This document shows, in pieces, positions 34,028 through 44,540 of a stretch of DNA of 64,000 nt. Source of the DNA: Orychophragmus violaceus (taxonomy: Eukaryota; Streptophyta; Magnoliopsida; Brassicales; Brassicaceae); contig CM058239.1 of the NCBI GenBank assembly GCA_030180135.1, positions 68,703,823 to 68,767,822 of the forward strand, in the 5' to 3' direction. The notes beneath the pieces were generated by a model. That model made no database searches, had not been told where the DNA came from, and saw only the letters and a program-made list of their open reading frames with translations. Positions within the stretch are counted from its first letter, which is position 1. The number at the start of each line of letters is the position of its first letter. Position numbers and translations under genes: made by a program.

Positions 34028-35421
34028 CAAGTAAAACCAATCTCTATATCACTCCCAGTACTGTTGTTAAAGCTTTAGATCATAAAAAACCGTGCTACTA
34101 ATGTTCTTCAAAGATATGATGCTTACAGGTTCAAAAGAAATAGTTCTTGCACCAGAAATTTCTTCTTTGTTAGACATGTTCAAGGATGTCTTTCCTGAAG
34201 AGATACCATCGGGATTACCACTTATTAGAGGCATAGAACATCAGATTTATCTTGTTCCAGGAGCTGCATTACCTAATAGACCAGCTTATAGGATGAATCC
34301 AACAGAGACAAAGGAGTTGGAGAAATAGATTCAAGACTTGATGGCCAAAGGATACATTAGAGAGAGCTTGAGTCCCTGTGATGTTCATGTTCTTTTAGTT
34401 CCCTAGAAAGATGGAACATGGAGGATGTGTGTAGACTGCAGGGCCATCAACAATATCACCATCAAGTATAGGCATCTAATTCCACGACTTGATGACATGC
34501 TAGATGAGTTACATGGAGCTACTATCTTCACCAAAGTGGATTTGAGAAGTGGATATCACCAGGTTCGTATGAAGGAAGGTGGTGAGTGGAAAACAACCTT
34601 CAAGACCAAACAAGGCTTATATGAGTGGCTAGTCATGCCATTTGGACTCACAAACGCCCCTAGCACATTCATGAGGTTAATGAACCAAGTCTTAAGGGCT
34701 TTCATCAGTAAGTTTTTGTAGTTTATTTTGATGATATTCTGATCTACAGGAAATGTTTTGATGATCATGTGAGGCACCTTGAGTTAGTACTTGAGACACT
34801 TCGAAAGGAGGGTCTTTATGGAAACCTTAAGAAGTGCACATTCTGCACTAACGAACTAGTGTTCCTAGGTTTTGTTGTAAGTTCTCAGGGGCTAAGGGTG
34901 TACCAAGAGAAGATCAAAGCAATCCAAGAATGGCCAACACCCACAACCATAGGACACGTTAGAAGCTTTCATGGACTAGCAAGCTTCTATAGGAAATTTG
35001 TCAAAGAAACACCCACAACCATAGGATACGTGAGAAGCTTTCATGGACTAGCAAGCTTCTATAGGAAATTTGTCAAATACTTTAGCATTGTAGCTGCTCC
35101 ATTAACTAATGTGATCAAGAAAGATGTAGCTTTCAAGTGGGTATCAGCCCAAGACACAGCCTTCCAACAGCTTAAGGATCGCTTAACCAATGCACCAGTG
35201 TTGTTACTCCCTAACTTTGACAAAACTTTTGAGATTTAATGTGATGCTTCAGGTCTAGGTATTGGATTTGTGCTTACCCAAGGAGGACGTCCAGTAGCTT
35301 ACTTTAGTGAGAAACTAAGTGGGGCAAGCCTTAACTATCCAACCTATGACAAAGAGCTCTATGCTTTAGTGAGATCATTGGAGACGTGGCAACACTATCT
35401 ACTGTAAAAGAAGTTTGTCAT
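34028..35421 (+). pseudogene. Gypsy A reverse transcriptase and RNase H
   Basis: RT blocks appear in order: VFPEEIPSGLPLIRGIEHQI, VDCRAINNITIKYRHLIPRLDDMLDEL, IFTKVDLRSGYHQVRM, LVMPFGLTNAPSTFMRLMN, then VYFDDILIY (FDD in place of the usual VDD), LKKCTFC, VRSFHGLASFYRKFVK. RNase H follows (CDASGLGIGFVLTQGGRPVAYFSEKL, LNYPTYDKELYALV). Stops occur at 34326, 34404, 34719 and 35237. A 72-bp tandem duplication (about 34938-35080) repeats the TPTTIGHVRSFHGLASFYRK block. The frame is cut by the Athila-like insertion at 35422; integrase is not seen afterwards. Confidence 0.93.
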
Positions 35422-36559
35422 TGATATATCATGGTTTTTAGGACTTTCAACCATGGTATATGTCTTTGTTATCGAGTCTTTAGAGTCTTTTGTAGTCCTT
35501 TTATGTGCGTTTACATGTCTAGGTACGTTTGGAGTGGATTTGGACATTATGGCACATTCTGGAGCCATTTGGAGCATTTGCCTGAGAAGAAGAAGTCACT
35601 GTCGATTTTGGATATTTGTGTCGATCGACACACTTGTGGCATCGATCGACACAAATTCGAGATGGACTTTTCTCGGCGAGTTAATGAAGATTTGTGGAAA
35701 TTGCATTTTGGCCTAGAAGTTTCTCATAATTACAAAGAAGCCCCATACGAGTTTAGATCATTATATTAGGGTTTTTAGCCACTTGTTTAGGCTACGCTTT
35801 ACTTACGCATTCTATTATTCAGAGAGAGAGAGATTTGGAACTCATATTCCTTGTTTCTGTTTTATGAAATTTGGTTTTTTATTCATCATGTCTTTTGCTT
35901 CAATTGCCATGTCTGAGTAGTTTACCAGTTAGGTTTAGGGATTCTCACAGGGGATTTCATGGAATTATAGGTTGATCAATCTGTAGGGATTCACATCTGC
36001 TAGTTCTTCATATGCTTAATCTGAATTAGCTACCCAGATTTATGATGTTAGGTTGATTTCCGCAACGACAGTTGGTTAATTAACTAGAAAGAACCTAGAT
36101 GAGCAATTTGACTATTCGCAAAGAAATTTGGCTTAGGAGAATTGTGAACGAAAGAACCTGAGATTAATGCATGTTTAGGATCTCTAGAACTCACAACGAA
36201 AGTTGGTTTGCTAGGATTGTTAGACATAGATAATACTCGCAACGAAAGTTGGTTTCTTATGCTTCTGTGATTCTAGTTCTAGAACAATTCTTAATTAGAT
36301 CCCGATTGATTGATTAGCATGTGTTCCTGATTTCCTGAGAACTCCCTTGACCTGACGCTTTGCCTGATTGCTTACAAACCGCTTGATTTACTTTATTGTT
36401 CTGATTTTCTGCTTTCACTGCTAGATACCTAGCTTAATTCGACGTTCTATAATCTATCGCAAGAGTCTTGAGTCTGTGTGGATTCGATACCCTATATACT
36501 ATTGGTTCACGTCTGTGCACTTGCAGTGTAGATCCAAGGATTAAAACTTGATCGTATCA
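35422..36559 (+). repeat. 5' LTR of the second Athila-like element
   Basis: The 1,138-bp LTR runs TGATATATCATGG...GATCGTATCA. It has several copies of a CGCAACGAAAGTTGGTT-type motif at about 36060-36255 and one paired CGATCGAC motif at 35619-35654. Relative to this copy, the 3' LTR lacks about 43 bp between two such direct motifs and has a 20-bp insertion near 41300. Confidence 0.92.
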
Positions 36560-36567
36560 AGTTTTTT

Positions 36568-36585
36568 TGGCGCCGTTGCCGGGGA
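36568..36585 (+). promoter_or_regulatory. Primer binding site, perfect tRNA-Asp complement
   Basis: TGGCGCCGTTGCCGGGGA lies 8 bp after the LTR end and is exactly complementary to the 3' end of plant tRNA-Asp. Confidence 0.95.
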
Positions 36586-36757
36586 CTCTTTTGAGTCTTC
36601 AATAAATTTGAACTTAGGGTTTAGACTAGGTTTTTCGTTTTTGTTTTTGGTTACTGATTTTCGTTTTTCTTGTGTTTCAGGTACGCCTAGAATCGCACCG
36701 CATCGATCGACACGGTCCTGAGTGTTGATCGACACACTTGCGTGAACAGAACAGTTT

Positions 36758-39220
36758 ATGCCTGATCGCGACTTGAGGAGTAATCCGGACAAGGAACTCG
36801 TGAATCTTGAGCTTAAAGAGCTTGCAAAGCCAGAGATAGAGAACGGAAAAATTCAGAAGCTAGTTAAGATGGCTAATCTCAACCGTGTGATCTTAATTCG
36901 GGATGTTGAAGGTGTTCTGAGAAATGCGGAGAACCAGGTATGCAATGAGCTTGGTCAGAGACTCGATGATGAAGGTAATGTTATTCCTGAGCCTGAGAGG
37001 CAAATTGTTCAACCTGATGGAGAAGCTCAAGGTGGACAAGGAAATCCACGAGCTGAAGAGCCTCCTTGAACACCTGATCCACCTCCTAATCCACCCGTTA
37101 GGAGGACACTAGCTGATTACAATGGACCCAATGAGTTCTATGCTAACAGGTCTGCGATTGTACCTCATGCGTTTCTGCGTAATGACTTCGAGCTGAAGAG
37201 TTCCTATTACACACTTGTAGGTCAGCACCTCTTTCATGGACTCCCACATGAGCATCCTATGGATCACATAGAGAGATTTGAGTCTTTAGTCACTAGGATG
37301 AAGCATAGTGGAGTGACCTATGACTACTTACACTGCAAGCTTTTTCCTCACTCTCTTGGAGGAGAAGCTGCTAATTGGCTGAAGCAGATTCCAGTTGGGA
37401 CTCTGACTACTTGGGATGCAGTGAAGGAGAAGTTTATGAGGCACTTCTATGATGATGCTTGGTCTGATCAGCTTAGACATGATCTCTTGACCTTCAGGCA
37501 AGGATCTACAAGGCCTTTTTAAGGCAGCCTGGGTGAGATTCAAGATATACCAGAGAGATTGCCCTCATCATGGTTTCTCTGAGGTGCAGCTGTTGTGTAT
37601 CTTCTTCAGAGGAGTTGATTTGTGGTATCGGATGGCTTTAGATGCTGGAAGTACTGTAAACTTCTACACTAAATCTCCAGAAGAAGCTAAGGAGCTTATT
37701 AAGAACTTGGTGACTAGTAATAGTGTCAAGAATGCTGATATGGAGAGGATGAAATCTGGTGGCAAAGCTGATAGCTCACAGATAGCTGAGATGAGAAGCA
37801 AGATTTATTATGTCCATAGCATCTTACTTGGGCAGAAGATGGATGTTCAGGAGACTGAGGATGTCAATTACATAGCTGGAGCTGGTTATCAAGGTCAGAG
37901 GTATGGAAATCAGCATGGACAGACTTCAGGTTTCACACCAAAGTCTGCATTTCAAAAAACTTTCCAGCAGAACACTTCATTCTCTAGAGACTATGGTGCT
38001 TCATCGTATCAGCATGTTCCCCCTCAAAATGAGCAGAATGATAAGATGATGGGACTTTTGGAACAGGTCTTGGAAGGACAGCAGAAGAGTACAGTGGACT
38101 CCAATGGAAAGATAGATGTTATGTACCTTGATCTCAATGGTAAGATAGAAGCTATAAGTACTCATGTGAAGAAGTTAGATGTTCAGGTTCAGCAGACTGT
38201 TGGAGCAGCACAAAGGCAAAATGGATCAGGAAGAGCTGAACAGAACCAATTCGCCAATGATGTGATCATAAGGGATATAGTTGACATGCTGGAAGAAGAA
38301 GAGAGCATCAAATCGGATTTTCTGGATGAATATTGTCTGTCTGAGACGAGCATCAATCGACACACTCTTGATGTCGATCGATGCAGACCCGATACGTCTG
38401 ATGAAATTGCTATTAATCGCCTTGTGTCTATCGACATCCCTCGTGCATCTATCAACACAGATCGCAGACGAGACCAGAAACCTGCAACAGTCCCAGAACG
38501 AGTCCACAAGCCCTCTGTGCCATATCCTAAGGCGCCTAAGTTGTCTAAACATGAGCTAGACGAGGCTTATTGCATGAAAGTGATGGAAAAGAAGCTGATT
38601 CAGATTTGAGAGAAGCTTCCAGACCCATGAGTCTTTGTGCTAGACTGTTCCATATCTAAGGACAGATTCAAGCATTCTCTGTGTGACTTAGGATCTGGTG
38701 TGAATCTCATGCCATACTATATGGCTGTGAGATTGGGAATGATAGATTTCCAGCCTACTAGGATCTCTCTTATCATGGCTGATCGATCGAAGAGGTATCC
38801 AGAAGGAGTTCTTGAGGACATTCCTGTCAGAGTTGGAAACTACTTGATTCCAACGGACTTTGTAGTGCTGAAGTATAATGTTGAGCCATATGATCCTTTG
38901 CTACTTGATAGACCTTTCTTAGCTACTGCTGGAGCAGTGATTGATGTGAGACATGGGCTGACTGATCTCCACCTGTGAGACAAGCCTTTGCAGTTCAAGA
39001 TGGTAAGCTTCAAAAATCCACCATTGATGGACAGAGCTTCAGTGTGGAAGTGGAACAAGAGATTCCTATTGGAGAAGAGAAGATGGCAGTTCATTCTGAA
39101 CTTGCTCTAACATCTTCAGAGCCTGCAACTGCTCTTAAGCAGAAAGATCCAAATCTCTTTCATCCACCAAAGCACAGGTATAATCTTCTAAACTTAAATA
39201 TCCTAAACCATCAGCTGTGA
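36758..39220 (+). pseudogene. Athila-like gag-protease of element 2, broken frame
   Basis: The start MPDRDLRSNPDKELVNLELKEL is preceded by a leader with a paired CGATCGAC motif. The frame follows the 889-aa protein at 4024-6693: RTLADYNGPNEFYANRSA, HPMDHIERFESL, AANWLKQIPVGTLTTWD, FMRHFYDDAWSDQ, then protease VFVLDCSISKD, CDLGSGVNLMP, PEGVLEDIPVRVGNYLIPTDF, RPFLATAGAVIDVRH. Stops at 37067, 38606, 38628 and 38976 and a frame shift near 37515-37530 disable it. In-frame CGATCGAC motifs translate as SINRHTLDVDRCR and similar. Catalytic DLG is retained, as in the intact copy. Confidence 0.9.
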
Positions 39221-40696
39221 ATGTAGGAAAACGCAGTATCCCACCCTCGCTTCGCTCCCACCCTGGTTCCATTCGCTCTTTTCTTGGGAGATCTCATGAT
39301 CCGAACGCTTATACGCCACCTTGGATGACGAGACATTCACAGAGGCACTCCACGCCTCTGTTGAATCCACCATAAGTCCGATCTCCTATCCTTAGTCAAG
39401 CTACTGACTTTAAACAAGCGCTGAGTGGGAGGCAACCCACTAGTAGGTATGTTTTCTTTTTCTTTTTTCTTTTTGATTTTGTGTGCTTTGATTTTTCTAT
39501 TTTGGTGTGTTCAAGGCGTGAGAAATAGGTAGAATCGCTGAGCATCGATCGACACACCCTTTGTGTCGGTCGACACTGATGCGATTTATGGTTTGCCGAT
39601 TCAATTGCGGTACATACACCGGTTATCTACATAACCGCGAGCAGATTCGCCTAGCATCGATCGACACCACTTGTGGTATCGATCGACACATGCCGACGAC
39701 AGGTAAGTGTTATGATTTTCGGTTTGTTTTCATTCTGATTTCTTTTCTCACCGAGCCTAAGCTTGACACCACTGGGGACAGTGTGTTTCAAGTGTGGGGG
39801 AGGTAGCTACTGACCCACCGCTTTTTGTTTTCTTAGAGTCAGTCCAAAACTGTTTTATTGAGTCAAATTGAGTAGGAAACAAGGACTTTTTGAGGAGATT
39901 ACCACACTTGCAGGAACTTAAGTAACCATTGGATGATTTGCAGATGATCTATGACTATTAGAAAACCCAACACAGACCAGCCTACTGAGGACACCCATAT
40001 CACTTCAGGTATTCAGAGAATCCATTACTTGGCTTCACCTTTAACTTGACTTAATTCTCTCACCTTGGGGCTTGGTATACTTTGGATCGGATTCCTCTGT
40101 TGGTTCTGGCACAACTTGTAAACATGTCTGATTTTGATTCCCTTCTCCCCTTCCTTGAAAGTAAGAAAGAGAGATAAACTGAGGATAAGCTAGTAGCTTC
40201 GAAGGTCACGAGAGTGGTAGAGACCCCTATTACCTCATGTGCATCCATGGAAACATGTCCAAAGTAATACCCCGAATAAAAAGGGAAGAGCAATGATAGA
40301 AAAAAAATAAATTGATACCCAGTGGGGAAAAATCAGTGCTAAGGAAGGAAAATGAGAGGAAAGGAACCAGAAAATGATAGTTGAGTGGTCAGAAACTGAC
40401 AGAGTAAGAGTCCATGTATTCTTTGATCGATACTCCCTTGGTGAGACCGCACTTATTAGCTTATAGAAGTCAGTATGGTGAATTTGAATGGTCTTAATGT
40501 GATTGTGGAGTTTACCCAGAATAATTGTTAAGTGTGGGGGAAGTACATGTTGGTCTTGATGTCTGCAGGTTCATTTTCATGTGGCTTACTAAGGGGAATC
40601 TGAGTGTGGTGCTCCTACGATGAAACGAGTTTCTGAAGTTTTCAAACTTCTTCTCCTGATCTTGGTTTTATGTTTGCTTGAGGGCAAGCAAAAGCT
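39221..40696 (+). other. 3' noncoding region of element 2
   Basis: It is homologous to 2667-4023 in reverse orientation. It contains two internal polypurine motifs (39789-39803 and 40529-40543) and two paired CGATCGAC motifs (39542-39585 and 39655-39690). No pol domain is present. Confidence 0.75.
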
Positions 40697-40710
40697 AAGT
40701 GTGGGAGAGT
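40697..40710 (+). promoter_or_regulatory. Polypurine tract of element 2
   Basis: AAGTGTGGGAGAGT directly precedes the 3' LTR. Confidence 0.85.
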
Positions 40711-41535
40711 TGATATATCATGGTTTTTAGGACTTTCAACCATGGTATATGTCTTTGTTATCGAGTCTTTTAGAGTCTTTTGGAGTCCTTTTATGTGCGT
40801 TTACAGGTCTAGATACGTTTGGAGTGGATTTGGACATTATGGCGCATTCTGGAGCTATTTGGAGCATTTGCCCGAGAAGAAGAAGTCACTGTCGATTTTG
40901 GATATTTGTGTCGATTGGCACACTTGTGGCATCGATCGACACAAAGGCAAGATGGACTTTTCTCGACGAGTTAATGAAGATTTGTGGAAATTGCAGTTTG
41001 GCCCAGAAGTTTCTCATAATTATAAAGAAGCCCCATACGAGTTTAGATCATTATATTAGGGTTTTTAGCCACTTGTTTAGGCTACGCTTTACTTACGCAT
41101 TCTATTATTCAGAGAGAGAGATTTGGAACTCATATTCCTTGTTTCTGTTCTATGATATTTGGTTTTCTATTCATCATGTATTTTGCTTCAATTGCCATGT
41201 CTGAGTAGTTTACCAGTTAGGTTTGGGAATTCTCACAGGGGATTTCATGGAATTATAGGTTGATCAATCTGTAGGGATTCACATCTGCTAGTTCTTCATC
41301 TAAGGTTGTTCTTAATGCTTAATCTGAATTAGCTACCCAGATTTATGATGTTAGGCTGATTTCCGCAATGACAGTTGGTTAATTAACTAGAAAGAACCTA
41401 GATGAGCAATTTGACTATTCGCAAAGAAACTTGGCTTAGGAGAATTGTGAACGAAAGAACCTGAGATTAATGCATGTTTAGGATCTCTAGAACTCGCAAC
41501 GAAAGTTGGTTTCTTATGCTTTTGTGATTCTAGTT
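40711..41535 (+). repeat. Truncated 3' LTR of element 2
   Basis: It matches the first part of 35422-36559 and stops after GATTCTAGTT. Sequence beyond 41535 belongs to the gypsy A LTR. Confidence 0.88.
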
Positions 41536-41941
41536 TTGTTTTTTCTATCTTTTTAGAGTTGTTGTACTAGGGTTCCTTCTAGCTGCACGAACCCCTTTAT
41601 AAGGTTCCTTAGCAGACGTGTAACATTCAACTTTGATGAAATAAAATAACGCAGTTCTTCTAAGCAAGAAACAACCCCTTGTTCAAAGCTTTCTTTGGAG
41701 AGATTCCATGCGACCTTAGAGCTCTGTCTTATCACAAGTCTGGCCATAACTTCTGTGGCGACCAACACTCCATTCCATATCATGATTGAACTAGAGAGTG
41801 TCCCTCCGGCCAGCTAATTCAATTCCATCAACTCCACTTCATTCGATCACCCACTGATCTTGTAGAGAGTGCTCCTCCGGCCAGATACTTGATTCCATCT
41901 TCACCACCGTGAGATCATGACCAATAGATGGTCTTACATCA
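41536..41941 (+). repeat. 3' end of the gypsy A 3' LTR
   Basis: The fragment is homologous to about 57610-58056 of the gypsy B LTR: shared CCCCTTTATAAGG, CCTTAGCAG, AATAACGCAGTTCTTCT, GCGACCTTAGA and GTCTTATCACAAG. It ends TTACATCA at 41941, comparable to GCATCA at 58056. The next five bases, GAACT, would be one target-site copy; the partner upstream of 17395 is not preserved. Confidence 0.75.
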
Positions 41942-41952
41942 GAACTACTTAC

Positions 41953-42529
41953 GATTCTGCTTCGTTTGATGCTGTCACTCGTGACTTTTAAGGTATCAAA
42001 CTTCTCCTCGGTTCCTTCAAAAAATAGGAAAATATTAGTCAAAATATTACAAAGAGTAACAAATTGTCTTAAAAATAAAAGAAGTCTACATACTCGTGCT
42101 TGCTTCTCCAGTTTCCCTTTGAGGCAGATTTTCATATTTGGTCTCACAACAGTCGGGTCCGTACTGTTGTACCATATGAAAATCGGCACCGCCACAGTAC
42201 TCAAAAATTAAAAGGTCATAGTCTTTTAATTTATGTGCCTCAAAGAACCGTCTCCAGCCTGAAGTAAGCCTATCACCAACTCGTTTGATAGGGAACTCTC
42301 ATTGAGAAATATTAGATGTGAGTTTACCGACTGTAACATCGGTTTTTCTAACTATATACTTCTAAAAGAACTTTTCCGGGATATACTGCAACACAAAGAC
42401 CAAACTATGATTGCCAGGAATAAACTCACTATAAAAACAAACCTATTGAGAGAAAGAACTAAGATTACGTACCATACTATTTTTACGTTCATCTGGAATA
42501 AGAGGCTTGGAAAATCGAGGGTTTGCCAT
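41953..42529 (-). pseudogene. REM-type B3 gene copy, truncated in intron 3 by gypsy A
   Basis: Three exons align exactly with the CACTA-borne copy: 42529-42473 (MANPRFSKPLIPDERKNSM, true ATG present), 42385-42094 (FPIKRVGDRLTSGWRRFFEAH, LLIFEYCGGADF, MVQQYGPDCCE) and 42014-41953 (TEEKFDTLKVTSDSIKRSRI). Exon lengths 57, 292 and 62 bp match those of the other copy where both can be measured. Two stops occur in exon 2 (after PEKFF and before EFPIKR). Exon 4 is missing because gypsy A inserted 12 bp into intron 3. The inactivating mutations differ from those of the CACTA copy, so the two decayed independently. Confidence 0.85.
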
Positions 42530-44540
42530 CTTCTGATTTGTTTTGAAAAGCTAATATGTCATCATATAAATCCAAAATCATTACATGCATAAACCAAAAC
42601 AATCTGAATTTGTCCGCATCTAACAACAGAGAACTATTTTTTAAGTTGACTAAACCATAAAGTCTACTTAAAAATTAAAACTTGGTACTGATAATAAGAA
42701 TTGATGAGTTATAAATCGGAATTATCATCAATAAGATATACGACTCACCATTGTTCATTGACAATCCTAGAATCTCAATAGAAATCTAAAAAAATCGATA
42801 CAAACCCTAATTTCAAATATTGTTCTACTGAAAAATTCCGGGTTACCTTGTTGAAATCGTTGTTGATTAACAACGTTTCTCCGACTATATCCTCAATATA
42901 CTTTGAGACGCCGCAGGTGAAAATCTATTTCTCGTCGATCGCCTGTGCACCTTACAAATTTTCCGAATGTATCGAACGCCTAATAGAGACCAGAATCATT
43001 TCATCTTAATTTATCCTAGAATGAGCCTTAATATTTGGGCTTTATTACTAATAATAAGGTAATGTTATTTATTACTTTATTACTATATTAGCCCAAGTTG
43101 AATATTCAATTAAAAGATAACTAAGGCTTGTCTATTTCTGTAAAATAATTACAACCACGATATACAAAAATCTTTTTGTAAATATTCATCTAAATTATTA
43201 GGCTTAATTTGTCTATTTTAAGTATTGTAAATTATTAAGCTAATTTAATTTCAAATATTAACATATAGCAGCATAATCCCTCATTCGGATGAATAATAAA
43301 TTAAAAAATAAACAATATAAAGCATACAACATCTAATGAGAAAACGAAAGAGATCTAAATTGATGTGATGTAGAAAAAAAAACCATCAAAAACATATGGA
43401 AAGCAAAAGAGAAGAAGAAAACAAAGAAGCACTCGCATACATAGCTAATTTACAGAGGAATTTCACCGCTGTGAAAAATTGTAGAGCAAATGAAAAATCG
43501 GAAAAACGGATCTAAGAAAAGGAGAGGATGGTGATTGTTTTGCTGTTGACAAATGACTATTTAGGTGTGTATAAAATAGAAGAAAATGTTAGATAGGGTT
43601 TTCAATTAAAAAGAATTGGCTTAAGTATGCTATAGAGAATCTGTTAAGTATGATCGTAATATAGGAAATTAGCATAATTTGGAATATTTATAAACCAAAT
43701 TTTAGGAAAATATCTTATGAAAATCTAAAAAAAATCAAGTATGTGTATATACCTTGATTATTGGTGTGTATATACCTTCTTTGATCAAAAAGAAAATTAA
43801 TATAGTTGGTTTTAGAAATGAATTTATAATGTCATCAAAATCAGTATCCGAGTCAAATATCTATAATTACTTTAGTTGTTTCCTAAAATATAGTAGATGA
43901 ATAAAATTATATATCAATAAACAAAACTCTAGATTCGTTTAAATATTAGTGGTTTTAATTGTTTCCTAAAATCTAGTAATTTGAATTAAATCCAATTTCT
44001 ATAAACAAACGGATAAATATTAATATGCTTAAATCGGGTTAACAACTCATCAGCCCATTCGTGTAATGAAAGCCCAAATTCTATATAAATACATTAAAAA
44101 TCGGGTTGAAATACAAGTTAATATCAACGATCGAGATTATAACATCTCAAAATCAATGGTGGCGATTTAAGAAAATGTATCCACGTGTTTTACCGTTTAT
44201 GGACCCGGATCATCCACTTGTTAGTATTAGTTATTATACCAAAATACCCTTAATGAATCTATTTGATTACTCATAATTCCAATGACATGCCCTATAAATA
44301 ACACGTCAGGGGGGATGTTAGTTTCAAAAAAAAATTCTGTTTTAATAGTATAGATTTATCCATTAATATGTATCTTCAATTTTCATTCCATCACTAAGCT
44401 CTCTAGTTACTCTCACCAGCCGTTTCACAAATCTCTTACTTTATCCTATAAATATTAATCTTCAAACGACAAACGATCCCACCTCACCTCCTTCATCATC
44501 AAATATTTCCCTTTGTTTTTGTATATTTTCACTCTCAAAA
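42530..44540. other. B3 upstream DNA and AT-rich intergenic sequence
   Basis: The part to 43277 is homologous to 23287-23900 of the CACTA element (shared GCTATATGTTAATATTTGAAA at the edge), which marks the outer limit of the B3 duplication. Beyond 43277 the DNA is AT-rich, and no coding sequence is recognised. Confidence 0.55.

Larger units (their letters stand above)
35422..41535 (+). mobile_element. Second Athila-like gag-PR-only element, 3' LTR truncated
   Basis: The 5' LTR (35422-36559), tRNA-Asp primer site, decayed gag-PR frame, 1.48-kb noncoding 3' region, polypurine tract and the first 825 bp of the 3' LTR are all present in order. Again there is no RT, RNase H or integrase, so the layout parallels the element at 1446-8128 although the sequences belong to another subfamily. 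The left flank is GTCAT (35417-35421). The right target duplication is gone because a deletion removed the end of the 3' LTR together with the 3' half of gypsy A. Confidence 0.9.
17395..41941 (+). mobile_element. Old Ty3/gypsy element (gypsy A), disrupted by four later insertions
   Basis: Collinear segments of one gypsy element remain at 17395-18002 (gag), 30660-30958 (gag), 32169-32837 (zinc knuckle, protease), 34023-35421 (RT, RNase H) and about 41536-41941 (end of the 3' LTR). They are separated by a CACTA element, a solo LTR, another solo LTR and an Athila-like element. Rejoining across the CACTA and the two solo LTRs at their target duplications restores contiguous coding sequence. The 5' LTR and integrase were not found. 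The 3' LTR ends TTACATCA at 41941, inside a B3 gene intron. Many stops show long decay. It is the same family as gypsy B at 57173. Confidence 0.85.

Noticed and set aside
41536..41941. Independent gypsy insertion between element 2 and the B3 gene
   Set aside because: Orientation, family and position all fit the missing 3' LTR end of gypsy A itself, so one deletion explains the junction more simply than another insertion.
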